Made by a program: the position numbers and the translations under genes. From NCBI RefSeq assembly GCF_047496725.1, contig NC_132980.1, positions 1,369,001-1,433,000 on the forward strand: a DNA stretch of 64,000 bases, written 5' to 3'. How positions within the stretch are numbered: position 1 is the stretch's first letter; the number at the start of each line of letters is the position of its first letter. Below are positions 49,838-62,900 of the stretch, one piece after another. Under the pieces are notes generated by a model that searched no databases, was not told where the DNA came from, and saw nothing but the letters and a program-made list of their open reading frames with translations. The stretch is from Anoplolepis gracilipes. Taxonomy: Eukaryota > Arthropoda > Insecta > Hymenoptera > Formicidae.

Positions 49838-49984
49838 TATCTGTTCTTATCAGCTTAATATCTGATACAATCCCCATAGGGGATTCAGAATATTAAACTG
49901 ATTTTTGGAACCGGGCGGGTGACCGGAGCTTGCTCCGACTCTGCCGCGGGTCGACCTGACATTGCAGTACCGTCAGGAGCGGCC
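49838..49984 (+). ncRNA. 5'-truncated U2 snRNA fragment (junction of units 7 and 8)
   Basis: It has the same sequence within the U2 part. Just downstream, the inverted-repeat arm has a private C to A change (AATAAGCAAATT), which removes the loop-side pair of the hairpin. Confidence 0.93.
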
Positions 49985-51946
49985 TAATAAGCAAATTAAA
50001 ACATAAGTTTATTATATTTAACATCTTTAATTACAGGCTTATTAGGCCCTGACCCGTGGCCGCGCGCCCGGTTTCACTAATTAGCGGTTTTCTGAATCCC
50101 CGGGTGATCGCGCGCTTTTTTCGCGTAAAGTCTTAGCTCGGGGGGCTTAGCCGGTTTTTTTTATTATTTGATAAGTTTTTTTTTTAACCCGGGAGTGTGA
50201 GTGAGTCGCGAGTGTGTCCGGCCGAGAGGCGATCGCGTAATTTATTTAATTTATTTATTTATTGAAAAACAGCGGGATTGCCCTTTTCGAGCGAGTGTGC
50301 GTCGTCTGCGTTTGACAGGCGTCCTGTTGAGGTAATTGCGCGGTGTTGTGACAGCTCAGTGGCACGTGGGTGCAGTGCGCGTTGATTAATTAATAATATA
50401 AATTAAATAAAGTCATTTAGTGCAATTAGCGGGCCTGTCATCCGGCCCGCCACGCGCTGCCTCCACGTGTCACGGCTTTGACATTGTTATTGTCGCACAC
50501 CGCGCATATGACATTGATATTCTCGTTGAATAAATATATGTGTATTTTTATGTATGCTACCTGTGACAGTCTATTTATTAGTATCCTATTCCCTTAGATT
50601 TATAATTAGATTTAATCTGTATATATATATTTATTTATTAACTGTCTATTTATTCATTTTATTTATTACCATTTTCAATTGTATATATATCAACTTGCAG
50701 TTATATTCTTTTCTTATTATATGTACATATATTTTCATAATTATTTATTTTCTCAATTGTATATACATAATTATATTTATTTATTTATTCTTATTCATCT
50801 CTGAATTGTATATACTCATTTAATTATAATTATTTATTTATTTCACTTCAAATTGTACATATACATTAATACACAAATCTAGTCATCGCTCTTGTCTTCG
50901 CTGCAATTGGTCATATATACATAACTTTTCTTTACATTGACATATTTATTATTACCTATTTTTTTTTGACTATCACTATTCTTAATTGCATATATATATG
51001 GGCTTGCAGCTATTTATCCTTATTCTATTTATTACTGTGCGCACATATAAAGATTCATAACTGCCTATTTTCTTAACTGTATATACTTAACTATATTTAT
51101 TCACTTATTTTTACATACTTCTGAATCGTATATACTCATCCATCTATATTTACTTATTCATTTCACTCCAAGTTATACATACACAGTAATCTACACAAAA
51201 CCAGTCATCGCTCTGGTCCTCGCTGCAGCCTGATTGTATATGCATACTTTCATATTGGCATAGTCACTGTTATAATTATATTCTTATTTTTTTCTATCTA
51301 CATTTATTTATTAATACTATATATACAGCCACTCGTATACTTTTATTTATTCATTCAACTTCCTTATTCTTAACCTAAACTGTCACAGATACTTAAATGC
51401 TACAAATTCACACTAGTAGACTCAACGCTGTGTATATATCCTATCATTTTTCTATCTATTTATACTAAATTTGATGCCAATGGTATATACAATAATTTAC
51501 ATTAGCCTATAAAGCTACATATACTATTAAATATATAATTTCCATAACTATACATATTTCTGACAGCCTTCATATAATTACATAATCATCGCTGAGGGGT
51601 ACATGCACATTAACTCATACACATTCTTTTTACATATTTCCTATTAAATTATATACGCACACACAAGTACATTCATCCACTCGCAGCAGTACCTTAACTA
51701 GTTATCGACTTACATCTACTCACAGCGATACATCAGTTGTATATACACATTCTCGCATCTAATCACTTACAATCTATTCACTCACAACTATCTGCATACA
51801 CTTAATCATACATTTACACATATTATTACACCTATACATTATATTTACAATATATACGCAGCTATCCACACAATCACACGAGTCTTGCAAAATACCACTC
51901 ACATACATATATATTTGTTCGTTATTTATATTATAACATATTCACA
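49985..51946 (+). other. Leader of unit 8 (type C)
   Basis: It is the type C leader with GAGGTAATTGCGCGG where units 6 and 7 have GAGGTGATTGCGCGG, a variant shared with unit 9. No gene is seen. Confidence 0.7.
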
Positions 51947-54900
51947 ATGTCACAGGACGCCCGCGTCGTCGTCATCGAGTATCCAGTGCCCGCCCGGGTG
52001 CATTGCCCGCGCTGCTGGATGACCGCTGACGGCGTCGCGAAGTCACGCGGCGAATTTAGCGACCCGCCGCACTTAATCAAGCACCAAAAGAAATATCATG
52101 CGGGGGACACCGTGACATACAAATGCTCCATGTGCGAGTACATGGGGCAAGGGAGATATCCCCTTAAATCTGTAAAAGTACACTTTGAAAAAAGTCACGG
52201 TGTCCCCGCTGCGGCGGGTGGCAACGCGGATGGCGCACACACTGGTAATACTGCCGGCGGGCCATCTTCTTCGGGTGCGCGTCCAAGGGCGGTGTGCGCT
52301 GCCCCGCCGTCGACGTCTGCCGCTGGAGCTCCGTCGCGAAACCGAGCGTCATCCTCGCGGCAACCCAGGCTCACGTTCTCCGCATCGGCGCCGACACCTG
52401 CACAAACAACAACAGGAATGAGTACACGGGCAACACCACCAGCCACGACCACATCGGCGCCAACGAGGAGATCTCCCTCCTACGCGGCCGTCACTGCAGC
52501 GGGGCCGACGACAAATCCACCATCGTCGTCGGCCGCCGCAAACACCACGCGCACAACATCCACAGCGTTGACGGGAAGGACGGCCGCCATTACGTGCACC
52601 GCGAGCGCCGCGCCACGCGCGGCCGCCGCCGGCACGATTAAGGCGCATCCGCAACCTCAAGGCGGATCCACAACACAGCGCGGCGCAGCCAATAGGAAGC
52701 GTCCGTCTCCCGCGTCCAGAGAGGCGCGAATTCCGACTCCCACGTCATCGGGGGGAGGGCCGGCGACCACCAGGAGGCCCTCCGTGACCCCGCCGACCAC
52801 CACCAGCACGACGGGGTCGTCCAGGAGTCGGAGATCACAGAGCGTGCCTCTTGAGAAGAGCGGCGCTACCAGACCGACACGCGTGCCCCCCAGAAGGTCA
52901 CCGGGAGCCGCCGCCGATTTTTCACCATCCTTCGGCGGCGGGGGGGGCACACGGAGGAGGACGCCCGAGAAAACACCGCCAACCATCATCCAGGCAGGAC
53001 CCACGACGAGGAGCAGGACTCGGGCGTCCAGCGTGTCGGTCGAGAAGACCGCGCGGGAGACGAGGTCCCTGGCCAGGTCATCGGCCAGGGCGGCACCGCG
53101 GGCGCCTCCGGGTAGAACGACGTCTACCAGGAGGAACCCGGAGGCGCGGCCGGCGACGACCATCTCCGCCGGCACCGCGGTGCGGAATCTGAGCGCCGCG
53201 CTATCGACGTCGCGGAGCACAGGGAGGGCACAGGGGCCGGCGAGGACGTCGCCCCTGCAGCGCGGGACCCCGCCCTCCCAGAGAAGCCCCGCCGCATCGC
53301 CGACCATCTGCGTATGCGGAGCGGGGTCTCCTCAACCTCCACCAACATCGGAGATGCCCGCGACGTCGATGCCCGCCACGTTGTCGACCAACACGGTGAC
53401 AACCACTACATGCGGGTCCCCCGTGATGTCCACGGGGTACACCGCGGGGAGAAGGAGCACGCCGCTCCGTCCCTCCCCCCTCCCGACCATCCTGGAGGTG
53501 TCGCCGTGTGAGGTCGACGTGCGGATGCGCCGGGACATGAGGACGCCGGACGAAGTGCACCGAGGAGCATCCCCAAGGACATCGGGGGAGGAGGGAGACC
53601 CAGAGAGATGGAGGACGAGCCTGGGAAGAAGAGCGGGGCGTCGGCGGAGCGACGACTCCGTACAAAGTGTCAGCCCGGCGGCGGCGGGGCCGCGGCAATC
53701 GCCCGTCTCGCCGATAACGCCGGCGAACATAAGTGACAGAGACACTTTGAACTTGATTCGACCGTGCTCGGTGGTGCTGGAGCGGACCAGTGTTCGGTCC
53801 GTTGAGAGGGTTCCAGCGGGGCTCGCCGCGATCGTCGCATCCCGGAGGATCAACGCGGGAGGAGCACCTGGTCAACGGCGTGCTGAGGAGGAAGCGGCCG
53901 GACATCCGAGTGGGTCCGCGAGCGTTCGCGGTGTCATGGGCCGTCGGCGGGGAGCAACCGTAGCCGGCGGCGCGGGAGCGAATGGGATGACACCGCCGAG
54001 TCGAGCCCTAAACGGGGGCGGGGAGCACCGCCGAGGTCCGCGGCGCGCTCTCGGCCCGGCGGGTCAGCGGCCCGCCGACCTACCGACCCCTGCTGCTGCC
54101 GCGAGGCAGTACAGGCGGGCACGACTGGTCGTGCGGGACGTGCTGATGCGGCGGGCCGGAGGCGTTGCCTCGCTCGCTGACCTCGAGGAATACGCGGCCT
54201 CGGTCGCTGACTTCCTCGGGGGAGGTGCGGCGGGTGTGGCCAGCGGCGGTGCTCCCGGCGCCCGTGACCGTCCGGTTCGGTCGCGTGAGGCGCGGGGGCG
54301 GCGGGGCGGGGGGGCCGCCCCAGCGAGAGACGACGCCAGAAATCAAAGGGGGCCGGCACCGGCCGGTCCCTCGCAGTCGGGAGAAGGACGCGGAGACTGG
54401 GTGCGCGAAGCGACTCGTCTACAGGCGCTGTACCGGGTGAACCGACGTCGTGCGGTCCGAGAGGTGCTGCAGGGGCCCGCAGAATTCTGCCAAGTGCCGA
54501 AGGAGCGGGTTCAGGCGTACTTCGAGGACCTATATCGCGGAGGGGATCCTATGGGCAGTGTCGACGACGAAGTCGTGGAGCGCGCTGACCCCTTGGCCGT
54601 TGAGGAGGCCGCGCGCCTGCTCGATCCGTTCGCGGAGCGAATAGTTGACCGTCGGCTCCGGCGTATGAATAACTCTGCGCCGGGTCCCGACGGTATCAGC
54701 TATAAGGACCTCCGCGAATCGGATCCGGGCGCGCGACTCCTCACCGCTCTATTTAACATCTGTCAGCGGCTCGAGGCAGTTCCCGCGTCCTGGAAGACCT
54801 CCAACACAGTGTTGGTGTATAAAAAAGGCAACCGGGAAATGTTAGAGAACTGGCGTCCTCTCGCGCTGGGTGATACGGTCCCCAAACTTTACGCCGCGCT

Positions 54901-57100
54901 CGTCGCTGATCGTCTGACCGACTGGGCGGTCAGTAACAACAAGCTTAGCCGGGCGCAGAAGGGATTCCTAAGGGACGAGGGGTGCTACGAGCATAACTTC
55001 GTCCTGCAGGAAATCCTGACTGATGCCCGGCGGACTCGGCGGCAGGCGGTCGTCGCATGGCTGGATCTTTCCAACGCGTTTGGCTCGATCCCGCATGCGA
55101 CGATCCGCCGCGCGCTCATTCGCTCCGGCGTGCCGGGGGGCCTCGTCAATATATGGAACTCCATGTATGACGGGTGCTCCACGCGGGTGCGAGCTGCCGA
55201 GGGCTACACCGCGCCTGTCCCGATTCGCTCGGGCGTGCGACAGGGGTGTCCGCTTAGCCCGGTAGTATTTGACCTCGCTATCGACTCGGTACTGCGCGCA
55301 GTCACCGATGTCGATGCGGGGTTCGATCTACTGGGCTATCGCTTTAACACCTTCGCGTACGCGGACGACATAGCCCTTGTCGCTGAAACGCCCGAGGGAA
55401 TGCGGCGGCTTCTCGCCGTCGCGGAGCTCGAAGCATCGTCGGTGGGGTTGCGGTTCAACCCTGCGAAATGCGCCACCCTGCACATCGGTGCAGGAGTGGT
55501 CGGCAGGGTCCTACCGACGACCTTCGAGATCCAGGGGCAGCCCGTTCGTCACCTGGCAGACGGCGAGCCTTACTTTCATCTCGGAGTCCCGACCGGCTTC
55601 TCGGTCGACCAGACTCCATATGTCACCATCGGAGGCCTCCTGGAGGATCTTCGGGCGGTTGACCGCGCTCTCCTCGCCCCGTGGCAGAAAATAGAGACCT
55701 TGGCCACCAACATCCTGCCGCGCGTCGACTTTCTGCTACGGGGAGCCGCAGTGGAGAAACGCCCCCTCAAAACCGTAGATTTAGAGATCCGGCGGGCTGC
55801 CAAGGACTGGCTCGACCTCCCGCAGAGGGCCAGCGCGGAAGTGGTCTACCTCCCTCCCAAACGGGGGGGTTGTGGGCTACTTCCGATGTCTGACCTCGCG
55901 GACGTCCTGTCCGTCGCGCACGCCTTCCGTATGCTTACGGCTGGCGACGAGACGGTCAGGGGGCTCGCGTGGGCGTCTCTGCGGGGAGTTGTGGCCAGGC
56001 GTATTGGGGGCCCGCCATCGGGCGAGGATTTAGCTGCCTTCCTCTCGGGCTCGCTCGAGGGGAGGCTTCGCGACGGAGGGGAGCGCTCCCTGTGGTCGAG
56101 GGCGCGGAACGCCGCCCGGAGGCAGTCCGAAAGGTTGTCTCTTCGGTGGCGATGGAGCGGGCCGACCGAGGAGTTGGTCGTGGAGTGCAGGGGTACGCCC
56201 ATAGGGGACACGGTAAAAGTCCCACCTGGTGCTCGTGCCCAGGTGGTGACCCGTCTGCGCTCAGCGGTGGCGGCATTTTACGCGTCAACGCTCTTGGCCA
56301 AACCGGACCAGGGGAAGGTGTTCGAGGTGTCGTCGCGGGCTGGGGTGAGCAATCACTTCGTCCGCGGTGGCAGCTTCACCCGCTTCGCCGACTGGCGCTT
56401 TATACACCGCGCGCGCCTGGACGTCCTCCCCCTAAACGGCGCTCGTCGCTGGGGGGAGGCGGACCGAAGATGTCGGCGATGCGGGTTGGCGGCCGAGACC
56501 CTTCCCCACGTTATCAACCACTGTGGGGTCCATTCGGCCGCCATTCAGCTGAGGCACGACGCCGTGCTGCACAGGCTCCGAAAGGCTTGCCGTATGCCCG
56601 GTGAAAAACGGGTAAACCGGCGGGTCGAGGGGGTCGACGGGGAACTTGGGGAGCTACGACCTGATCTCGTGATCAGGCACGAGCCCTCCAAGTGTGTCGT
56701 CATTTGCGACGTCACGGTGCCCTTCGAAAACCGCTGGAGGTCGTTTGAGGAGGCCAGGGCGAGGAAAATTGCCAAGTACTCGCCCTTGGCGGAGGCGCTC
56801 CAGCGCGAAGGGTACCGTGTCGTCGTGACGGCCTTCGTCGTCGGCTCCCTCGGCTCGTGGGATCCGGCCAACGAGGCGGTGCTGCGGACGTTGCATATTG
56901 GCAGTGCGTACGCCTCTATGCTGCGCCGCCTCGTTGTCTCGGATACCATTCGCTGGTCGCGGGACGTTTACGTGGAACACGTGTCCGGCGTGCGCCAGTA
57001 CGCCGCTCCTTCCCGTCCCTCCGGTGATGGGGTGCTCGCGACACCCCCCCGAGCGGTTCGCCGGCGTTGGCCCGCCGGCAGAAACGGCGGTGTCGCTTAG
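51947..57100 (+). CDS. Full-length retrotransposon polyprotein, unit 8 (type C)
   Basis: This 1717-aa protein has the domain order and motif residues of unit 6. It is the C-type sequence with fewest oddities: it has ARLLTALFN and SSGARPRAVC where unit 7 differs. Private changes are KDWLDLPQ (Asn to Asp) and RVNRRVEGV (Gln to Arg) between the CCHC knuckle and the endonuclease, and a silent change in the codon for Ser of VHSAAIQ. Confidence 0.96.
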   Translation: MSQDARVVVIEYPVPARVHCPRCWMTADGVAKSRGEFSDPPHLIKHQKKYHAGDTVTYKCSMCEYMGQGRYPLKSVKVHFEKSHGVPAAAGGNADGAHTGNTAGGPSSSGARPRAVCAAPPSTSAAGAPSRNRASSSRQPRLTFSASAPTPAQTTTGMSTRATPPATTTSAPTRRSPSYAAVTAAGPTTNPPSSSAAANTTRTTSTALTGRTAAITCTASAAPRAAAAGTIKAHPQPQGGSTTQRGAANRKRPSPASREARIPTPTSSGGGPATTRRPSVTPPTTTSTTGSSRSRRSQSVPLEKSGATRPTRVPPRRSPGAAADFSPSFGGGGGTRRRTPEKTPPTIIQAGPTTRSRTRASSVSVEKTARETRSLARSSARAAPRAPPGRTTSTRRNPEARPATTISAGTAVRNLSAALSTSRSTGRAQGPARTSPLQRGTPPSQRSPAASPTICVCGAGSPQPPPTSEMPATSMPATLSTNTVTTTTCGSPVMSTGYTAGRRSTPLRPSPLPTILEVSPCEVDVRMRRDMRTPDEVHRGASPRTSGEEGDPERWRTSLGRRAGRRRSDDSVQSVSPAAAGPRQSPVSPITPANISDRDTLNLIRPCSVVLERTSVRSVERVPAGLAAIVASRRINAGGAPGQRRAEEEAAGHPSGSASVRGVMGRRRGATVAGGAGANGMTPPSRALNGGGEHRRGPRRALGPAGQRPADLPTPAAAARQYRRARLVVRDVLMRRAGGVASLADLEEYAASVADFLGGGAAGVASGGAPGARDRPVRSREARGRRGGGAAPARDDARNQRGPAPAGPSQSGEGRGDWVREATRLQALYRVNRRRAVREVLQGPAEFCQVPKERVQAYFEDLYRGGDPMGSVDDEVVERADPLAVEEAARLLDPFAERIVDRRLRRMNNSAPGPDGISYKDLRESDPGARLLTALFNICQRLEAVPASWKTSNTVLVYKKGNREMLENWRPLALGDTVPKLYAALVADRLTDWAVSNNKLSRAQKGFLRDEGCYEHNFVLQEILTDARRTRRQAVVAWLDLSNAFGSIPHATIRRALIRSGVPGGLVNIWNSMYDGCSTRVRAAEGYTAPVPIRSGVRQGCPLSPVVFDLAIDSVLRAVTDVDAGFDLLGYRFNTFAYADDIALVAETPEGMRRLLAVAELEASSVGLRFNPAKCATLHIGAGVVGRVLPTTFEIQGQPVRHLADGEPYFHLGVPTGFSVDQTPYVTIGGLLEDLRAVDRALLAPWQKIETLATNILPRVDFLLRGAAVEKRPLKTVDLEIRRAAKDWLDLPQRASAEVVYLPPKRGGCGLLPMSDLADVLSVAHAFRMLTAGDETVRGLAWASLRGVVARRIGGPPSGEDLAAFLSGSLEGRLRDGGERSLWSRARNAARRQSERLSLRWRWSGPTEELVVECRGTPIGDTVKVPPGARAQVVTRLRSAVAAFYASTLLAKPDQGKVFEVSSRAGVSNHFVRGGSFTRFADWRFIHRARLDVLPLNGARRWGEADRRCRRCGLAAETLPHVINHCGVHSAAIQLRHDAVLHRLRKACRMPGEKRVNRRVEGVDGELGELRPDLVIRHEPSKCVVICDVTVPFENRWRSFEEARARKIAKYSPLAEALQREGYRVVVTAFVVGSLGSWDPANEAVLRTLHIGSAYASMLRRLVVSDTIRWSRDVYVEHVSGVRQYAAPSRPSGDGVLATPPRAVRRRWPAGRNGGVA

Positions 57101-57759
57101 TTTTATTATTTATTACTTATTTATTTATTTTTTATATATTTATTCTTATTCTTATTTATTTTATTTATTCTAGTACGATGTGTATTCCGAGTGTGAATGT
57201 CGCGTAATTTATTGCGTACCTGTCCTGCCCACAATTATCTTTTATTTTTATTTTTTTTTTTTTTTTTATTTTTTTTTTTTTTTTCTATTTTTATTTACTT
57301 GCTATTGCATGCTGTGTGGGCCTATATGTTCCGAGAGTGAATGTCGCGTATAAAAATATTGCATTTTAAGCGAGTGTGAATGAGTCGTAATTGACTAATT
57401 TCTTTTTTTTTAATAATAATTTTTTCTTTAAACCGCGTGCGCGCTCCCGGGCCATTTTATCTTTTGACTTGCGACTATGATAGGCCCGGGAGCGAAATGC
57501 TGTGATATGTATTATACGAATTGCCCCGGCCTGCGAACCGGGGCAATATTAATATAATATTTATATATACTCGCGCTCTGGGGGAGGCGGGCCCTCCCCC
57601 ATCGCATAATCATAGTGTTGCCCACTGGCGGGGGGGGTTATTGTCCCCCGCCCATATATTAATTAAGATATGCGCGCGGCTAGAGCCGCTTTTATATTGT
57701 ATTTTTACCCCGGGGGGGTTTGCCTCCTCGGGGAACATTAATTGAAATAAAGTGGTTTT
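57101..57759 (+). other. 3' UTR of unit 8
   Basis: It is the type C 3' UTR with hairpins intact and a T tract of intermediate length at about 57241-57290. No gene is seen. Confidence 0.75.
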
Positions 57760-57906
57760 TATCTGTTCTTATCAGCTTAATATCTGATACAATCCCCATA
57801 GGGGATTCAGAATATTAAACTGATTTTTGGAACCGGGCGGGTGACCGGAGCTTGCTCCGACTCTGCCGCGGGTCGACCTGACATTGCAGTACCGTCAGGA
57901 GCGGCC
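57760..57906 (+). ncRNA. 5'-truncated U2 snRNA fragment (junction of units 8 and 9)
   Basis: It has the same 147-bp sequence, with the perfect downstream inverted repeat restored (AATAAGCCAATT). Confidence 0.93.
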
Positions 57907-59902
57907 TAATAAGCCAATTAAAACATAAGTTTATTATATTTAACATCTTTAATTACAGGCTTATTAGGCCCTGACCCGTGGCCGCGCGCCCGGTTTCACT
58001 AATTAGCGGTTTTCTGAATCCCCGGGTGATCGCGCGCTTTTCGCGTAAAGTCTTAGCTCGGGGGGCTTAGCCGGTTTTTTTTTATTATTTGATAAGTTTT
58101 TTTTTTTTTTTAACCCGGGAGTGTGAGTGAGTCGCGAGTGTGTCCGGCCGAGAGGCGATCGCGTAATTTATTTAATTTATTTATTTATTGAAAAACAGCG
58201 GGATTGCCCTTTTCGAGCGAGTGTGCGTCGTCTGCGTTTGACAGGCGTCCTGTTGAGGTAATTGCGCGGTGTTGTGACAGCTCAGTGGCACGTGGGTGCA
58301 GTGCGCGTTGATTAATTAATAATATAAATTAAATAAAGTCATTTAGTGCAATTAGCGGGCCTGTCATCCGGCCCGCCACGCGCTGCCTCCACGTGTCACG
58401 GCTTTGACATTGTTATTGTCGCACACCGCGCATATGACATTGATATTCTCGTTGAATAAATATATGTGTATTTTTATGTATGCTACCTGTGACAGTCTAT
58501 TTATTAGTATCCTATTCCCTTAGATTTATAATTGGATTTAATCTGTATATATATATTTATTTATTAACTGTCTATTTATTCATTTTATTTATTACCATTT
58601 TCAATTGTATATATATCAACTTGCAGTTATATTCTTTTCTTATTATATGTACATATATTTTCATAATTATTTATTTTCTCAATTGTATATACATAATTAT
58701 ATTTATTTATTTATTCTTATTTATCTCTGAATTGTATATACTCATTTAATTATAATTATTTATTTATTTCACTTCAAATTGTACATATACATTAATACAC
58801 AAATCTAGTCATCGCTCTTGTCTTCGCTCTTGTCTTCGCTGCAATTGGTCATATATACATAACTTTTCTTTACATTGACATATTTATTATACATATTTTT
58901 TTTTATTAGCTATTTATTTATTTGACTATCACTATTCTTAATTGCATATATATATGGGCTTGCAGCTATTTATCCTTATTCTATTTATTACTGTGCGCAC
59001 ATATAAAGATTCATAACTGCCTATTTTCTTAACTGTATATACTTAACTATATTTATTCACTTATTTTTACATACTTCTGAATCGTATATACTCATCCATC
59101 TATATTTACTTATTCATTTCACTCCAAGTTATACATACACAGTAATCTACACAAAACCAGTCATCGCTCTGGTCCTCGCTGCAGCCTGATTGTATATGCA
59201 TACTTTCATATTGGCATAGTCACTGTTATAATTATATTCTTATTTTTTTCTATCTACATTTATTTATTAATACTATATATACAGCCACTCGTATACTTTT
59301 ATTTATTCATTCAACTTCCTTATTCTTAACCTAAACTGTCACAGATACTTAAATGCTACAAATTCACACTAGTAGACTCAACGCTGTGTATATATCCTAT
59401 CATTTTTCTATCTATTTATACTAAATTTGATGCCAATGGTATATACAATAATTTACATTAGCCTATAAAGCTACATATACTATTAAATATATAATTTCCA
59501 TAACTATACATATTTCTGACAGCCTTCATATAATTACATAATCATCGCTGAGGGGTACATGCACATTAACTCATACACATTCTTTTTACATATTTCCTAT
59601 TAAATTATATACGCACACACAATTACATTCATCCACTCGCAGCAGTACCTTAACTAGTTATCGACTTACATCTACTCACAGCGATACATCAGTTGTATAT
59701 ACACATTCTCGCATCTAATCACTTACAATCTATTCACTCACAACTATCTGCATACACTTAATCATACATTTACACATATTATTACACCTATACATTATAT
59801 TTACAATATATGCGCAGCTATCCACACATTCACACGAGTCTTGCAAAATACCACTCACATACATATATATTTGTTCGTTATTTATATTATAACATATTCA
59901 CA
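57907..59902 (+). other. Leader of unit 9 (type C)
   Basis: It is a type C leader with a 12-bp tandem duplication (GCTCTTGTCTTC twice, about 58815-58840) and about 20 extra bases containing TTAGCTATTTATTTA near 58910. It has TCGCGCGCTTTTCGCGTAAAG with a shorter T run than units 6-8. No gene is seen. Confidence 0.7.
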
Positions 59903-62900
59903 ATGTCACAGGACGCCCGCGTCGTCGTCATCGAGTATCCAGTGCCCGCCCGGGTGCATTGCCCGCGCTGCTGGATGACCGCTGACGGCGTCGCGAAGTC
60001 ACGCGGCGAATTTAGCGACCCGCCGCACTTAATCAAGCACCAAAAGAAATATCATGCGGGGGACACCGTGACATACAAATGCTCCATGTGCGAGTACATG
60101 GGGCAAGGGAGATATCCCCTTAAATCTGTAAAAGTGCACTTTGAAAAAAGTCACGGTGTCCCCGCTGCGGCGGGTGGCAACGCGGATGGCGCACACACTG
60201 GTAATACTGCCGGCGGGCCATCTTCTTCGGGTGCGCGTCCAAGGGCGGTGTGCGCTGCCCCGCCGTCGACGTCTGCCGCTGGAGCTCCGTCGCGAAACCG
60301 AGCGTCATCCTCGCGGCAACCCAGGCTCACGTTCTCCGCATCGGCGCCGACACCTGCACAAACAACAACAGGAATGAGTACACGGGCAACACCACCAGCC
60401 ACGACCACATCGGCGCCAACGAGGAGATCTCCCTCCTACGCGGCCGTCACTGCAGCGGGGCCGACGACAAATCCACCATCGTCGTCGGCCGCCGCAAACA
60501 CCACGCGCACAACATCCACAGCGTTGACGGGAAGGACGGCCGCCATTACGTGCACCGCGAGCGCCGCGCCACGCGCGGCCGCCGCCGGCACGATTAAGGC
60601 GCATCCGCAACCTCAAGGCGGATCCACAACACAGCGCGGCGCAGCCAATAGGAAGCGTCCGTCTCCCGCGTCCAGAGAGGCGCGAATTCCGACTCCCACG
60701 TCATCGGGGGGAGGGCCGGCGACCACCAGGAGGCCCTCCGTGACCCCGCCGACCACCACCAGCACGACGGGGTCGTCCAGGAGTCGGAGATCACAGAGCG
60801 TGCCTCTTGAGAAGAGCGGCGCTACCAGACCGACACGCGTGCCCCCCAGAAGGTCACCGGGAGCCGCCGCCGATTTTTCACCATCCTTCGGCGGCGGGGG
60901 GGGCACACGGAGGAGGACGCCCGAGAAAACACCGCCAACCATCATCCAGGCAGGACCCACGACGAGGAGCAGGACTCGGGCGTCCAGCGTGTCGGTCGAG
61001 AAGACCGCGCGGGAGACGAGGTCCCTGGCCAGGTCATCGGCCAGGGCGGCACCGCGGGCGCCTCCGGGTAGAACGACGTCTACCAGGAGGAACCCGGAGG
61101 CGCGGCCGGCGACGACCATCTCCGCCGGCACCGCGGTGCGGAATCTGAGCGCCGCGCTATCGACGTCGCGGAGCACAGGGAGGGCACAGGGGCCGGCGAG
61201 GACGTCGCCCCTGCAGCGCGGGACCCCGCCCTCCCAGAGAAGCCCCGCCGCATCGCCGACCATCTGCGTATGCGGAGCGGGGTCTCCTCAACCTCCACCA
61301 ACATCGGAGATGCCCGCGACGTCGATGCCCGCCACGTTGTCGACCAACACGGTGACAACCACTACATGCGGGTCCCCCGTGATGTCCACGGGGTACACCG
61401 CGGGGAGAAGGAGCACGCCGCTCCGTCCCTCCCCCCTCCCGACCATCCTGGAGGTGTCGCCGTGTGAGGTCGACGTGCGGATGCGCCGGGACATGAGGAC
61501 GCCGGACGAAGTGCACCGAGGAGCATCCCCAAGGACATCGGGGGAGGAGGGAGACCCAGAGAGATGGAGGACGAGCCTGGGAAGAAGAGCGGGGCGTCGG
61601 CGGAGCGACGACTCCGTACAAAGTGTCAGCCCGGCGGCGGCGGGGCCGCGGCAATCGCCCGTCTCGCCGATAACGCCGGCGAACATAAGTGACAGAGACA
61701 CTTTGAACTTGATTCGACCGTGCTCGGTGGTGCTGGAGCGGACCAGTGTTCGGTCCGTTGAGAGAGTTCCAGCGGGGCTCGCCGCGATCGTCGCATCCCG
61801 GAGGATCAACGCGGGAGGAGCACCTGGTCAACGGCGTGCTGAGGAGGAAGCGGCCGGACATCCGAGTGGGTCCGCGAGCGTTCGCGGTGTCATGGGCCGT
61901 CGGCGGGGAGCAACCGTAGCCGGCGGCGCGGGAGCGAATGGGATGACACCGCCGAGTCGAGCCCTAAACGGGGGCGGGGAGCACCGCCGAGGTCCGCGGC
62001 GCGCTCTCGGCCCGGCGGGTCAGCGGCCCGCCGACCTACCGACCCCTGCTGCTGCCGCGAGGCAGTACAGGCGGGCACGACTGGTCGTGCGGGACGTGCT
62101 GATGCGGCGGGCCGGAGGCGTTGCCTCGCTCGCTGACCTCGAGGAATACGCGGCCTCGGTCGCTGACTTCCTCGGGGGAGGTGCGGCGGGTGTGGCCGAC
62201 GGCGATGCTCCCGGCGCCCGTGACCGTCCGGTTCGGTCGCGTGAGGCGCGGGGGCGGCGGGGCGGGGGGGCCGCCCCAGCGAGAGACGACGCCAGAAATC
62301 AAAGGGGGCCGGCACCGGCCGGTCCCTCGCAGTCGGGAGAAGGACGCGGAGACTGGGTGCGCGAAGCGACTCGTCTACAGGCGCTGTACCGGGTGAACCG
62401 ACGTCGTGCGGTCCGAGAGGTGCTGCAGGGGCCCGCAGAATTCTGCCAAGTGCCGAAGGAGCGGGTTCAGGCGTACTTCGAGGACCTATATCGCGGAGGG
62501 GATCCTATGGGCAGTGTCGACGACGAAGTCGTGGAGCGCGCTGACCCCTTGGCCGTTGAGGAGGCCGCGCGCCTGCTCGATCCGTTCGCGGAGCGAATAG
62601 TTGACCGTCGGCTCCGGCGTATGAATAACTCTGCGCCGGGTCCCGACGGTATCGGCTATAAGGACCTCCGCGAATCGGATCCGGGCGCGCGACTCCTCAC
62701 CGCTCTATTTAACATCTGTCAGCGGCTCGAGGCAGTTCCCGCGTCCTGGAAGACCTCCAACACAGTGTTGGTGTATAAAAAAGGCAACCGGGAAATGTTA
62801 GAGAACTGGCGTCCTCTCGCGCTGGGTGATACGGTCCCCAAACTTTACGCCGCGCTCGTCGCTGATCGTCTGACCGACTGGGCGGTCAGTAACAACAAAC

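Larger units (their letters stand above)
49985..57759 (+). mobile_element. Unit 8: complete U2-targeted non-LTR retrotransposon, type C
   Basis: It is complete and very close to units 6 and 7, with a leader of 1962 bp, an ORF of 1717 codons and a 3' UTR of 659 bp. Confidence 0.93.
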
